64,000 bases of DNA from Amphibalanus amphitrite (Eukaryota > Arthropoda > Thecostraca > Balanomorpha > Balanidae), in the NCBI RefSeq assembly GCF_019059575.1, contig NW_024881971.1, positions 372,001-436,000 on the forward strand. The letters run 5' to 3'. The notes under the pieces were generated by a model. That model ran no database searches. It was not told the origin of the DNA and saw only the letters and a list, made by a program, of their open reading frames with translations. The translations under genes and the position numbers were made by a program. This document shows positions 47,390 through 59,008 of the stretch, piece by piece; positions within the stretch are counted from its first letter, which is position 1; the number at the start of each line of letters is the position of its first letter.

Positions 47390-47490
47390 GTAAGACCGCC
47401 GCCGGCGCCGCCGCGCGGGTTTCGCTTTAGCGACAGAGTTACTGACTGAATAAATGCTATTTAGAAACACAGGCAAAAGCAAATGTACGG

Positions 47491-47551
47491 ACCAGGCCTC
47501 GAACCCGCGATCTTTGGCTTGGATACGACTGCGCTAGCTATTACGCCACGC
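47491..47551 (-). ncRNA. tRNA-like sequence, probable SINE head or tRNA pseudogene
   Basis: Read on the minus strand it has an A-box-like TAGCTAGCGCAGTCG (47526-47540) and a B-box-like GGTTCGAGGCC (47496-47506) at tRNA spacing. The anticodon stem pairs poorly and no poly-A or body is obvious. I therefore favour a tRNA-derived repeat over a working tRNA gene. If 45292-47389 continues by splicing, this lies in its intron. Confidence 0.55.
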
Positions 47552-47594
47552 ATTCATTTTTCTTAGATCGACTTATTAGTAACTTATAAGGAGA

Positions 47595-47991
47595 AGTTGA
47601 TTATTCCCCGTGTGGCTCCTCCCCTTCCGCTGACACACAGACACACACACAAGTGGGCGGTGCACTCCGTCACCCGGTGGCCACAACACTGGACCGGATT
47701 GGTCATCACTGTACAGCGGCAATACGAGAGACCACCGACTGTTCAATGGCCGTGGACCGGTCCTGAATCAGATTGTGACCCGTGACATTGATCAATTCTA
47801 CATATACACTATACAGTATATGTATAAGTAAATTATATGATATGATGTTATGATTAGTATGATTATATGATATCTAGCCTCTATTAGGTATATGATGGTC
47901 CAAATGCGATTCATCTATATCATGCTAGTGAATATCTGTAAGAGTTTACATCTCTCTAATGATGTCAAAGTTAATGCAATCCCGTTCATAC
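47595..47991. other. Flank of the cGAS-like gene, no gene seen
   Basis: A (CA)n-like run near 47635 and TATA-rich sequence near 47810-47880. No further Mab-21 exon was recognised. Confidence 0.4.
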
Positions 47992-48170
47992 CTCCAATAC
48001 AATACCAATACCACGGTGTTGAAAAGCCTGAGTAGGGAAGACTGCCCTTGGAGACAAATGTCCAAGATATGATCTGCAGTCGGTGCCGAAAGCAGTTTGA
48101 TATATGGCAGCACCGACAACCGAATGCCTGTGTAGGTGGCAGCACCAGTCACAGTAACGCCAGGCCAGAG
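47992..48170 (-). CDS. Possible internal exon, minus strand, unknown protein
   Basis: On the minus strand GTGATTGCAG precedes and AG|GTATGAAC follows an open block reading LWPGVTVTGAATYTG..., PYIKLLSAPTADHILDI and SLLRLFNTVVLVLYW. A related segment at 48500-48625 has a strong 3' splice site (T-rich, then TTTGCAG), a matching LDSGVPDTDVDI...YCDVGPFI start and a matching APTA word, but an in-frame stop. Two related exon-like blocks suggest a decayed duplicated exon. The family is not recognised. Confidence 0.3.
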
Positions 48171-48499
48171 CTGCAATCACAAACAAAAGGGTTATTGGCA
48201 ACGAGACGCATATCGTTGAAAGGTGCGTCGAACTCTACGAATACAGCAAAACGGGAAGATATGCCAGTCATACTAGTTTATAGAGGAAGCAAATTATAAA
48301 TCATTTTCAGCTGCTGCATTGATTGTCTTTATTATGTTTGCGTTTCAGCCTACCTTCTGCCAGGCTACCAGATTACTGGCTACCTATAGGTAGCCAGGAT
48401 ATTTGCAAGAAAATAAAATGGTTCAGCGAAACCAGATTCAGCAGATGGAAAATACATTATTGTGCTAAATACAATTATAACGTTTGTATAGAGTTAGAC

Positions 48500-48625
48500 T
48501 TGATCCAGTCCAAGATACCCATCTGCTGCCGTCGGTGCCGGAATATGCCGTCAGATGAAAGGGCCGACATCACAATAGGAACCGATTGAAATGTCCACAT
48601 CAGTGTCAGGAACACCAGAGTCGAG
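48500..48625 (-). pseudogene. Exon-like block related to 47992-48170, with a stop
   Basis: It begins after a T-rich tract and TTTGCAG at about 48626-48645 (minus strand). It keeps the L-x2-G-V start, DVGPFI and a PAPTAADG segment, but has TGA after about 24 codons. No donor is obvious. Confidence 0.3.
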
Positions 48626-49048
48626 CTGCAAACAGAAACAACAAAAAGATGTCAGCGTGACCGAAACGTGCAGCTGAGTGAGCAATTATTGTCATTTCTG
48701 GGATGGACAAATAGGAAACAAATCAAGAAACGAACAAAACAACAAACATGCATCGTTACCTCATGTTGAGGTCATCGTTATGGACAACTCAGAGTCTTGC
48801 ATATCTCAAATTGGTTTGACAAAAATTGACCATGGGACAACTTTGCACAGAAGGGCGATAGACCCTCCCCCCCCTCCCCCTAGGATCTCGAAAACGATGG
48901 GATACATTCGGTTGATGTTTGCAATTTTTACACCGGGGTTTTTCAAGTCAGTGCAAAGATGACGTTGCAGGGGTGAAACTAGTCAAAGTTGTGGCGTGTG
49001 AGGCCAAGAAAGTACAGGGTGTCCCAAAAAAAGGTTATGATTTAAAAC
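48626..49048. other. Flank with a fragment resembling lineage A
   Basis: A C-run followed by TAGGATCTCGAAAACGATGGG (near 48860-48900), then a block like the right-hand interior of lineage A, heavily diverged. Otherwise unassigned. Confidence 0.35.
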
Positions 49049-49487
49049 TTCACCCTCGCCCTGGCAGGAGGGGGGGGGTCGATGCGACCCCCCCCCCCCT
49101 AAGGTTTTTCGAAGATAGCGTAAAAACGGCAGCGCGCAGCGCCGCCAAAACTGGCACAGCCTATGAGGCATTTTTTTACATACGACCTGAAAATTTCAGG
49201 TCCAGGTGACCTTGGGTCAGGTCACCAGGTCTGAAAAACCGGTACAGGGTCATGGTCAAATTTCAATTTTCTTTTTGCACCTGTTCTTCTCACAGTTTTG
49301 GACTGATTTCCTTCAAACTTTCAGGGTGTGCTAAGTTCACCGAGTTGTATAACATATAGTTCGGGTTTTTTGAGGTCACTGACCTGAGGTCAGTTAGAGG
49401 TCATTACGTCGTAATGTTAAGCCTATGGGAAAATACTAAATTCCGAAAATACTGGAGATGTCTACTTCTTTCTATCACTTTTGTGCT
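49049..49487 (+). mobile_element. Lineage F element, left part only
   Basis: Starts TTCACCCTCGCCCTGGCAGG (TTCA in place of TTAA) with the GTCG/CGAC hairpin and follows 35476-35890. It stops where the inverted lineage F copy begins at 49488. The missing right half is not found at the far side of that copy, so this is more than a simple insertion. Confidence 0.8.
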
Positions 49488-50534
49488 TTAACCCTCGCCC
49501 TGGCAGGGCATTTTTCATAACACGGCCTGGCAGGGGGGGGGGGTCGATGCGACCCCCCCCCTCGCGATTGGCTCCTATGGCACCTAGAAACACCAAATTT
49601 GGTAGGTAGGTGGGCCCCCTGGAGTTCTCGCCCCTGTGCAAATTTGGTTGCTCTAGGTCAATATTTAGGGGGGTTTTTGGGGGTATAAATGTAAAAATTT
49701 CGCTAAAAACAGGCCAAAAGTTTTTCGCTTATAACTTTTGATCTAATTAAGATAGAGCAAAAATAAAAGCACCAGTGAACTCAGCACGTCAAGGCGCGTC
49801 GAATGGTATACTTTTTAGCATGCTTAAGTGTACTTAAAGTTTTTCTTAAATTTTAAGTAAACTTAAATTAGTAAATTAAGTTCAAGCTAACCAAATTGCA
49901 TCATATCGCATATCATTCGATTCGGCTGATCACCAGGAACACAATGATACCATTTTTTAAGCTCTAGCGTCATTATGTGCCAAGTTATTGGCAAAAACGT
50001 CATTTGACCTCAGTTGACCTCATTTGACCTGACCCATGGATAAGTACACCAAACAAAGAAGCACCAAGTGACCTGCTGTTAAGTGCTGTGGTTTCAAAGC
50101 ACAAAAGTGATAGAACGAAGCGGATATCTCAAGTATTTTCCGAATTTAGTATTTTCCCATAGGCTTAACATTACGACGTAATGACCTCTAACTGACCTCA
50201 GGTCAGTGACCTCAAAAAACCCGAACTATATGTTATACAACTCGGTGAACTTAGCACATCCTGAAAGTTTGAAGGAAATCAGTGCAAAACTGTGAGTTGG
50301 ACAGGTGCAAAAAGAAAATTGAAATTTGACCATGACCTTGTACCGGTTTTTCTGACCTGGTGACCTGACCCAAGGTCACCCGGACCTGAAATTTTCAGGT
50401 CATATGTAAAAAGGTTGCCCCATAGGCTGTGCCAAATTTGGCGGCGCTGCGCGCCGCCGTTTTTACGCTATCTTCGAAAAACCTTAGGGGGGGGGGTCGC
50501 ATCGACCCCCCCCCCCTGCCAGGGCGAGGGTTAA
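49488..50534 (-). mobile_element. TTAA element, lineage F, complete inverted copy
   Basis: TTAA at 49488-49491 and 50531-50534. The double-word end (CCTGGCAGGG, spacer, CCTGGCAGG) is on the left and the single-word end on the right, so it is reversed relative to 35476-36519. The central inverted repeat keeps TCGAATG and ATATCATTCGA around an ACTTAAA-rich core. Confidence 0.9.
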
Positions 50535-51311
50535 CCCGCGCGGGGCTGGGGTCTCCAGCCGAACGCGCGGGGCTGGGGGGGGGGGGGGTAAATTTTACCC
50601 CCCCTGTTATCTCCCGAACTAATGGTCCGATTTGGAAAATTCAAACGCCAATCGAAAGCTCTCATCACGAACTACTAAAAACATGTACTTAATTTAAAGT
50701 TTGAGGTCAATGTCAAGGTCAGGTCAAGGGTACAAATTGCAAGTTTCTACAGTATCGGCCTTGCACCGTAGTTGCCGAAGAATGGAGTCATGGACTGAGA
50801 CTGATCGCCCAAAACGTGTTCTTAGGCTACCAAGACAATATTCGTTGCATACAATATCATTCAGAGGTCAAGGTCAAGGTCAGGTCAGGTCAGGTCAGGT
50901 CACCAAAAAGCAAAATATAGAAAAGGGCATGTGCGACACATGTTTTATGGGTCATTTTGCTCATAGAATTCAATAGGCACACTCAATAAGTGATATGGAC
51001 CACCTCTGGATAAATTTCAGGTCGAGGTCAGGTCAAGGTCAGGTCAAGTGAGGTCAAATTTTGAAGTTGGTTGTTAAGGCCTAAAAAGGTGTCTATCTGA
51101 TGCAGTTTTTCACGACGAATCGAATGGTGCTATTTTTGTTTCCGTACGAGGTCTAGAACTTCCATAAAAGTCATTTTTCAAAAATTTTGTGTGTCATGAC
51201 GTCATAAAATTTTGAATAACTCCCACATTTTTGAACCGATTCTTCTAAAATTTGGTATGTAGGTGCACATAGACCACTTCTCTGACATATATTCCGGTTT
51301 TTTTCGATAGA
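50531..51311 (+). mobile_element. Right-truncated copy of the CCCGCGCGGGGCTGG element
   Basis: Matches 10520 to about 11295 nearly base for base, including the duplicated left word, then breaks in TTTTTTCGATAGAC and joins a reversed lineage F piece (GGCTTAACATTACGACGTAA). It shares TTAA 50531-50534 with the preceding element. Confidence 0.85.
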
Positions 51312-51736
51312 CGGCTTAACATTACGACGTAATGACCTCTAACTGACCTCAGGTCAGTGACCTCAAAAAATTCGTATAAATATTAGTACTGTATGGTATA
51401 ACATTTACAGTGCAACATATCTCACTTTTTAGCTAAAAACCCTTAAAATATCATTTTTGCGCTATAACTTTAACAATATGCAATTTTGTCAGCCTTAACT
51501 TTTTTGCTGGCGTCAGCTTAGCTGCCACGCTGTAAGGACAAACAGTTGAGCATTTTATTGTGAATAATTTAGCCGGAAACGGGGTGGCCGGGCTTCCCCC
51601 GCGCCCGGGCTTCCCCCGGCTTCCCCTACCCCAAGCGGCGCGGCGCTACGCGTCGCGGTTTTTTATTCAAGCGTCAAAAACGCAACAGGGTGGTAACATA
51701 TGCCCCCCCCCAACTGGGGCGATGGTTAATTATAAC
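51312..51736. other. Reversed lineage F scrap and degenerate element right end
   Basis: 51312-51370 is the reverse of the 49380-49420 stretch. The following AT-rich sequence is unassigned. 51590-51728 has a CGCGGCGCTACGCGTCGCGG palindrome-like word, a C-run and CAACTGGGGCGATGGTTAA, which looks like an old right end. Confidence 0.4.
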
Positions 51737-51880
51737 CAGTTGATGCGTCTCGTAACGGCTCACACGTTCGTTTTTTCCGTGGCGCTCTAGCTCCATCGGG
51801 GGCGAAACGGCAAAGGGGTCATACCCTCCCCCCATCGGCCGGCTCGTATGTAGAAGACAAATAGGTCCAGCGAGGGTTAA
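51737..51880 (+). mobile_element. Diverged right end of a lineage B element
   Basis: GTCTCGTAACGGC, GGCGCTCTAGCTCCA, a C-run, CGGCCGGCTCGTATGTAGAA and CCAGCGAGGGTTAA follow the right end of 24547-25586 with more changes. Only the last 140 bp is present. Confidence 0.7.
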
Positions 51881-53894
51881 CCCTCGCCCTGGCAGGGGGG
51901 TAATGCAACCCCCCTAAGGTTTTTCGAAGATAGCTTAAAAACGGCGGCGCACAGCGCCACAAAATTTGGCATAACCTATGGGGCAACCTTTTTACATATG
52001 ACCTGAAAATTTCAAGTCCAGTTGACCTTGGGTCAGGTCACCAGGTCAGAAAAACCGGTACTAGGTCATGGTCAAATTTCAATTTTCTTTTTTCACCTGT
52101 CCAACTCACAGTTTTGGACAGATTTCCTTCAATCTTTCTGGATGTGCTAAGTTCACCGAGTTGTATAGCATATAGTTCGTTTTTTTTTTAGGTCACTGAC
52201 CTGAGGTCAGTTAGAGGTCATTACGTCGTAATGTTAACCCTATTCCTGGCGGGGGGGGGGGGGCCTCAGGAGCCCCCCCCCCCTGAGGTTTTTTGGTTAT
52301 ATCTCCCAAACGCGTTGAGCTAGGAAGCTCAAATTTTCTGACTTTTCCTAAAAGGCTTCTACGCAACATGTCTGAAAATTTTGAGTTGATCTGACCTCAG
52401 GTCAGGTCACCAGAGGCGGTTTGGTGACGCTACCTCAGAAAAGTTTGCAATCACGCCAGAGCTAGAGTTTTTGACCGATCAATTTCTTCTCTTCAGGGTT
52501 TAGTTAGGGTACCAGTATGTGCAATTTGTATATCTCGGAATTTTGATATCGGTGACCTAAGGTCAGGTCAATTTCGCGACCTCCCCATTATAAGTCAATG
52601 GGGGAAAAATCAACTCCCTGTTTTTACCACTAAAACGGGTCGGAATGGCCCCATATACCATACATGACTTCATATACGATCAACCTTCACTACCTTGAGG
52701 TCTGTTTTGCTGTTGGGCAGCTGTGAGGTCATGTGACGTCATCAAAGGTCACCAAAGGTTTTTGGCCAATAACTCCGTACAGGAACAAGATACAGACGCG
52801 TGGATGGTCTCATTGTGTTCAGCTCGTCAAGACGCATCGAATGATATACATGATGACCTCGAGGTCACGTGACCTGAGGTCAACCTTTGACCTTGACCTT
52901 TCGAGGTCAACATATATATCATTCGATGCGGATTGACAAGAGGATCACGATGATGCCCTTAGTTCGTTCCTATCTTGACTAATTCGAAAGTTATTCGAGA
53001 AAAACTCTCTCCATATCTTGTGCCGCCATTTTGACTTTTTCGACCCCTGTGACGTCATCTTTGACCTGACCTGAAAATGACCTTAGTAAAAATTGTAGAT
53101 CTTGGCCGTGCGTATCCGATGCCGTTTACCGCTTGTCGCTATCTTGCTTCGTTCTCGAGATCTCAGGGGGGGGCCGAATCGGCCCCCCCCCCCCCGCCAG
53201 TTTCTTGTCCCGGCGGAGCCCGCCAGGAATAGGGTTAAGCCTAAGGGAAAATACTAAATTCGGAAAATACTGGAGATATCCGCTTTGTTCCATAACATTT
53301 GTGCTTTGAAACCATAGTAATTAATAACAGGTCATTTGGTGCTTCTTTGTTTGGTGTACTTATCCATGGGTCAGGTAAAATGAGGTCAACTGAGGTCAAA
53401 TGACGTCTTTGCCAATAACTTGGCACATATTGACGCTAGAGCTTAAAAAATGGTGTCATTGTGTTCCTTGTGATCAGCCCAATCGAATGATATGCGATAT
53501 GATGCAATTTGTTTAACTTTAATTTAGTAAATTAAGTTTACTTAAAAATGAAGAAAAACTTTAAGTACACTTAAGCAAGCAAAACAGTATATCATTCGAC
53601 GCGCCTTGACGCGCTGAGTTCACTGGTGCTTTTCTTTTTTCTCTATCCTAATTAGATCAAAAGTTACAAGCGAAAAACTTTTGACCTGTTTTTAGCGAAA
53701 TTTTTACATTTATGCCCCCTAAATATTGACCTAGAGCAACTAAATTTGCACAGGGGCGAGAAATCTAGGGGGCCAACCTACCTACCAAATTTGGTGTTTC
53801 TAGGTGCCATAGGAGCCAATCGCGAGGGGGGGGGGTCGCATCAACCCCCCTGCCAGGCCGTGTTATGAAAAATGTCCTGCCAGGGCGGGGTTAA
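51877..53894 (+). mobile_element. Diverged lineage F element hosting lineage A
   Basis: TTAA at 51877-51880 and 53891-53894 with CCTGGCAGG words. The hairpin is decayed on the left (GGGGGGTAATGCAACCCCCC). Interrupted at 52234-53238. The split point reads GTAATGTTAA...TTAAGCCTA, exactly where intact copies read GTAATGTTAAGCCTA. Confidence 0.85.
52234..53238 (+). mobile_element. TTAA element, lineage A, nested in lineage F
   Basis: Close copy of 669-1667. TTAA at 52234-52237 and 53235-53238. Empty sites at 35838-35841 and 49417-49420 in the two other lineage F copies confirm a TTAA target with a 4-bp duplication. Confidence 0.92.
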
Positions 53895-54595
53895 GGGGCG
53901 AAATAGCCCCCCCCCCCTACGGATGGCAGTGTCCTGGGATAGCCCCACGGCTCACGGGGCGTACGGGTTATGGGAATCATTTAGATAGCTCACCTTCTGT
54001 CATGACGAAATAGAAGTAGGTATTGGTTTTTTGTAACAAAAAAGTTGGAACTTGGACGAGCGGTCACCATTACAAAAGAATCTAAGGCGGAAAAATAAAA
54101 AAAAAGTACAAAATGCAGTAAAACAATTATTACACCCACAATGTATTAGATATTATTCAGGAGGATGAATGAAGCTATGAAGATTTTCGAGCATTTACTT
54201 TACCGTTTACGTATCGTGACCGAGTTGTGACCCAAATTCCTGAAGGCCGTCTTTCTGATCTTCGCTCTCAATCACGTTCACATCTTCTTATACCAATACC
54301 TATTTAGAGTTGATGCCACATGAAAACACAAGAATCCGTTTTCGCCGGCATTTCCCTCCGCTCCCTCCCTCCGCTCCCCGATACAAGCCGTTGCCAGGCA
54401 ACCGTTGTCATGACAACCAATCTGGGCATTCCAATTGGCCGAGTTTCCCGCCATACCGGGATCCAAGATTGTGAAGGATGCACAGTTTACAGTTCGCATG
54501 ACGCATTGGCCCGGGGGGAGGGACATCCCTTTTCGGTGATTCATTATCCACCCACAAAATGCCTGTTTGTTGTTATATGGTGAGCTCTAATGGGG
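53895..54595. other. Element scrap, then sequence without an identified gene
   Basis: 53891-53970 has a C-run and a double GGATGGCAG/CACGG..ACGGGTTAT layout like a decayed right end. From 53971 the sequence is AT-rich then mixed. The 87-88-codon frames on both strands at 54278-54583 lack a recognisable domain. Confidence 0.35.
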
Positions 54596-54763
54596 TTAAC
54601 CCGCCCCCTGTATGGCCGTCAACCGACCCTGCCACCCGTGACTCCCCCCCCCCCCCCTCCCAAAGATCTCGGAAAGTTACCGACCGATTTTCGAATTTCA
54701 AACGACATTCGATAGCCCCAGCGGAGAACTACCTTGTGACCAAATTTCATTGACCTAGTTTAA
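54596..54763. mobile_element. Left fragment of a TTAA element
   Basis: TTAACCCGCCCCCTGTATGG, a short spacer, a C-run, then ATCTCGGAAAGTTACCGACC and a block ending TTTCATTGACCT like the left interior of 55821-57020. It stops at the TTAA of the next element. Confidence 0.55.
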
Positions 54764-55659
54764 CCCTCGCCGGCACAGGGGGGGGGGATGATGCAACCCC
54801 CCCTGAGGTTTTTCGCGAATAACTCGCGTAAAAAGCAGCCGATCGCAACGAAACTTTCAGTGCCATCGCATTGATCAATTTTACACTATCCCTGAAAATT
54901 TCATGACCCTGACCCCAATGACCTTTGACCTGTGACCTCTTTTCCGAGACCATGTTTGGCCGGAATCGCGATTCAGCATATGTCGGCTCACAGCCGCGCG
55001 TTTGCAAGCTTTTTGTGGTTTCAAACGCTCAAACATGTAATTTGATGTCACTCCCATACATTAGGGTGGGTGTCAAGGTCACCTGAAGGTCAGGTCAGGT
55101 CATTGACCTTTGGTGACCTCGGGTGACCTCGGTTCACTTTTTCGAGTTTTATATGTTTCTAGGCTAGTTTTTGGAGCTGAATTCGAATTTGGCAACCATT
55201 TGAACATTTACGAAGTAGTTTTGTTGCCTTCGTAACATGTTACGAAGCTGTCAGAGACGGTTGACACGTATTACGAATACCCGTCACAACCCCTACCGGT
55301 TGACCTGACCTGACCTGACCCGACCTGGTCTAAATGCTTAAAGACATCATCTCTGATCAAAACTAACACGATATTCGTGATCAGCACCCCGGAAAACCAC
55401 ATAGCAGCCACAATTTACGACTTTCTAACAGGTCACGATTTTCCCGGTTGTCGGGTCATTGACCTGACCTGGAAGGTCACCCGATGACCTAGGACCTTCA
55501 CAATTGGGTATCATTGGCTTTGTCTCGTGACGGGCAACACGCTCGTTTTTTCCGCGAAGCTCTAGCTCGATCAGGGGCCAAACGCGAGGGGGGGTCGTAG
55601 CACCCCCCCCCCCTTGTGCCGTCGAAGGACGCAAAATGGCCTGTGCCGGCGAGAGTTAA
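54760..55659 (+). mobile_element. TTAA element (TIR CCCTCGCCGGCACAGG)
   Basis: Single CGCCGGCACAGG at the left. At the right, read inward, CTCGCCGGCACAGG, a spacer and CGGCACAAGG. The interior follows 16779-17674 closely on the whole length, although the terminal words and hairpin loops differ. One TIR base is mutated (GAGAGTTAA). Confidence 0.85.
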
Positions 55660-55820
55660 CCCTCGCCCGTATTGGTGTTTTCCCAGCCGCGAACGTAAAA
55701 GGGGGCTGGGGGGAGGTCCGTTGGACCCAACCCTTGCCGTTTCGCCCCTGATCAAGGTAGAGCGTCGCGGAAAAACGAGCGTATTGCATGTGACGAGAGA
55801 AAGCCGATCATATCCCAACT

Positions 55821-57020
55821 TTAACCCGGCAGGCGATGGGCCTACCAGCCACCTTCCGCGCGGTGGGGGGGGGGGGCGCTTTTTTGCCCCCCCCCCGTAT
55901 CTTCGAAACTACAGACGGATCCGGAAAATTCAAACGGCGTTCGATAGCCCTGTCAAATTTGTCGAAGGAAACCAAATTTCATTGACCTCGGGGTCACCGA
56001 TGACGTCACAGGTCAGGTCAAAGATAAAATGTTTCACCGTTCACGGGGCTTCTAGGGAAAGCGCTATAACACCGAGTAAAACGCATTTTGTCGAAAATCA
56101 GCGCTAAGGCGTCAGTTGTCTAGTACATATGTTGCTATTAGAGGTCACTGGTCATACCAGGTCAGGTCACAGGTCAGGTCACCAAAGGTCACCAAGGGTC
56201 ACCACATGAGCCCAACTTTACTAAGGCTATGCGATGCATGTTTTATGGCCAGTTTTTCATTTCCAACTCAATGGTGTTGGTTATAAGACCATCAGGTACG
56301 GTTTAGGTCACTTTCTGGTGGAGGTCAGGTCAAGGTCAGGTCAAAAAAGGTCAAATTTCAAAATTGATATTTTTGCATAAAATGGGTATCGATTCGATGC
56401 AGCTCGTCACGGGGAGTCTAATAGTGGTCTTTGTTTTGCGCTACGAGTTGTAGAATTGCTAAAAATTGAGTTTGAAAATTTGACGTCATCAATTTTGAAC
56501 AGTTTTTTCGCTATAACTTGGCCAAAAAAAGAGGTATCGATCTCAAATTTAATATGTAGATAGAAGGCGGTAGGGGCTATCACATATATTCCGGTTTTTT
56601 TTCGAAATTCAAAAAACTTTTTGAAATTTTTGGCTATTATATTCAAAAAAGTTTATTTTTTGGTTTTGGGGGGTCAAAATCCAAAAATTCTAAAAACCGA
56701 AATAACAGTTTTGTAGCCCTTTTGATTTCACACCTTTTATGTCTGAAACATTTTTCTGTATCTCTAAAGCTGTAGGCCTGACAGCTCTTCCCGCGAAACC
56801 TTTTTTTTGGGTCGAAAATGGCAAAAATGACGTCACTCTTACGTCATTAGCGGCCAACCTATCATAGCCTTTGGAAAATTTTTGGTCACCATGTGCGCTA
56901 GCTGCTCCCGGGAGAGTACTGAAAGTTTGGTGACGATCGGCGCAGCGGTTCTCGAGATATATCGAAAAAACTAAAGGGGGGGGGGGGGAAATGCCCCCCC
57001 CCCACTGCCTGGAAGGTTAA
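55821..57020 (-). mobile_element. TTAA element related to 8961-10169 with other ends, nested
   Basis: TTAA at 55821-55824 and 57017-57020. The interior follows the reverse of 8961-10169 (for example the TTTCACCGTTCACGGG and GCGCTATAACACCGAG stretch). Ends are CCCGGCAGGCGATGG on the left with a second hairpin-side word, and, inverted, CCTTCCAGGCAGTGG on the right. Hairpins close with GCTTTTTT and GGAAAT loops. Confidence 0.75.
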
Positions 57021-57099
57021 GTTCCTAGGTCATTGTTTGACATTCCAGGTCAGGTCAATGACACAAAAGTCGGGAAATTCGGGACCTGTTCGAACGTCG

Positions 57100-58014
57100 T
57101 TAACCCTCGCCCGCACATGGGGGGGGGGGTGGTTGCCACCCCCCCAGGTAGTCTTTCTGCTCTGCACTCAACATTTTTAGAGCTAGAAGGCTGATGTTTT
57201 GTATAGCTACTCCTCTATCCTTTCTTGATGTCCACTGTAAATTTCAAGTTTCTGTGATTTTTGGTTTCGGAGATATGACCTTGTTTGTCAGGTCATGTCA
57301 TGACCCAAATGGCCAATTCTCAACATCCTGCGCTGGCTATGGGCCTTGTGAGCTTTTGACACCTTGATTTCGGCCTTTTTTGCCAGTCTTACCTCCCAAC
57401 TATCATGGAACATGTTGTTCGACAATGTACAGATGTCAAGGTCAAGGTCAAGGTCAACCTAGGTCATCTAAGATAATTGCGTTTTAGGTAAGCGGAAATT
57501 ACTTTTTGTGAAGTTTTTTTACTGCATTTTTGGTAAAAGCTTCTCAGATCATGATTTCATGTAATATGGACGCAAAAACAATCGGTGCACACATCAGTAT
57601 ACACACAGACACACACAGACATACAAACACATATAATTGACCTTGACCTAACTTGACCTGACATGACCTCAGCAGCAAAAATCTGGTCGGGTAGTGTGAC
57701 AAAGAGGTTCTAGCTGGCTTGGCTTCAGAAAACAGCATCGTCATCGGTATATGGTAAGCAGCGCACTTGATATCCAACGGTGACCCAAAATAGCAACATT
57801 TTTTAGTTTGACCTGGCCTGGAAGGTCAATGACTGACCTGAGAAGGTAAAACTGGGTATCATTGGATTCGTCTCTTCCCAAAGAATCTTTTTGGTCTTTA
57901 CCGCTAAGCTCTATCTCCAACAGGAACGAAATGGCGCGGGGGGTGGTGGCAACCACTCCCCCCCCCCCATGTGCGTTCTAGGATGGGAAAATGGCATGTG
58001 CGGGCGAGGATTAA
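57100..58014 (+). mobile_element. TTAA element, lineage C, second full copy
   Basis: TTAA at 57100-57103 and 58011-58014 with the same ends and hairpin as 3154-4065. One right-end base is changed (GAGGATTAA). Confidence 0.88.
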
Positions 58015-59008
58015 CCCGCGCACCGACGGGGGTCTGCGCCAACTTCGCACCGACGGGGGGGCGGATGACCGCCCCCCTGAGATCTCGAGAACGAAGCAAG
58101 ATAGCGACAAGCGGTAAACGGCATGGGATACGCACGGCCAAGATCTACAATTTTTACCAAGGTCATTTTCAGGTCAGGTCAAAGATGACGTCACAGGGGT
58201 CGAAAAAGTCAAAATGGCGGCGCAAGATATTGAGAGTTTTTCTCGAATAACTTTCGAATTAGTCAAGATAGGAACAAACTAAGGGCATCATCGTGATCCT
58301 CTCGTCAATCCGCATCGATATTTATGTTGACCTCGAAAGGTCAAGGTCAAAGGTTGACCTCAGGTCACGTGACCTCGAGGTCATCATGTATATCATTCGA
58401 TGCGTCTTGACAAGCTGAACACAATGAGACCATCCACGCGTCTGTATCTTGTTTCTGTACGGAGTTATTGGCCAAAAACCTTTGGTGACCTTTGATGACG
58501 TCACATGACCTCACAGCTGCCCAACAGCAAAACAGACCTCAAGGTAGTGAAGGTTGATCGTATATGAAGTCATGTATGGTATATGGGGCCATTCCGACCC
58601 GTTTTAGTGGTAAAAACAGGGAGTTGATTTTTCCCCCATTGACTTATAATGGGAAGGTGGCGAAATTGACCTGACCTTAGGTCACCGATATCAAAATTCC
58701 GAGATATACAAATTTTAGCTACTAATGACCTAATAATATCCTGCGACTTTCAAAGGCCTCCGACATCCACTCTAGCTCTGGCACGGTGACAAAGTTGCAA
58801 AAAAGTGACTTGAGGTTAGGTCATTCAAAGTGACCTGGTGACCTGACCTTAAAAGGTAGGAGGTTCAAACTTGCACACCATGTGTAAAATTGATGAGGTT
58901 ATAGTCATACCAAATTTCGCGGCGCTACGCGCCGCGGTTTTCCCGCTATTCACGAAAAACCTCAGGGGGGGGGGCGGATATCCGCCCCCCCGTCGGTGCG
59001 CGGGTTAA
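58011..59008 (-). mobile_element. TTAA element with lineage A interior and foreign ends (CCCGCGCACCGACGG)
   Basis: The left end has CGCACCGACGGGGG twice; the right end has it once, then a perfect GGGCGGATATCCGCCC hairpin. The stretch 58075-58700 follows the reverse of lineage A (as in 14300-14950), then the sequence departs at about 58715. Both ends and the last 300 bp therefore differ from lineage A. Confidence 0.85.

Noticed and set aside
47491..47551. Functional tRNA gene
   Set aside because: A and B boxes are present, but the anticodon stem does not pair well and the acceptor stem is not clear.
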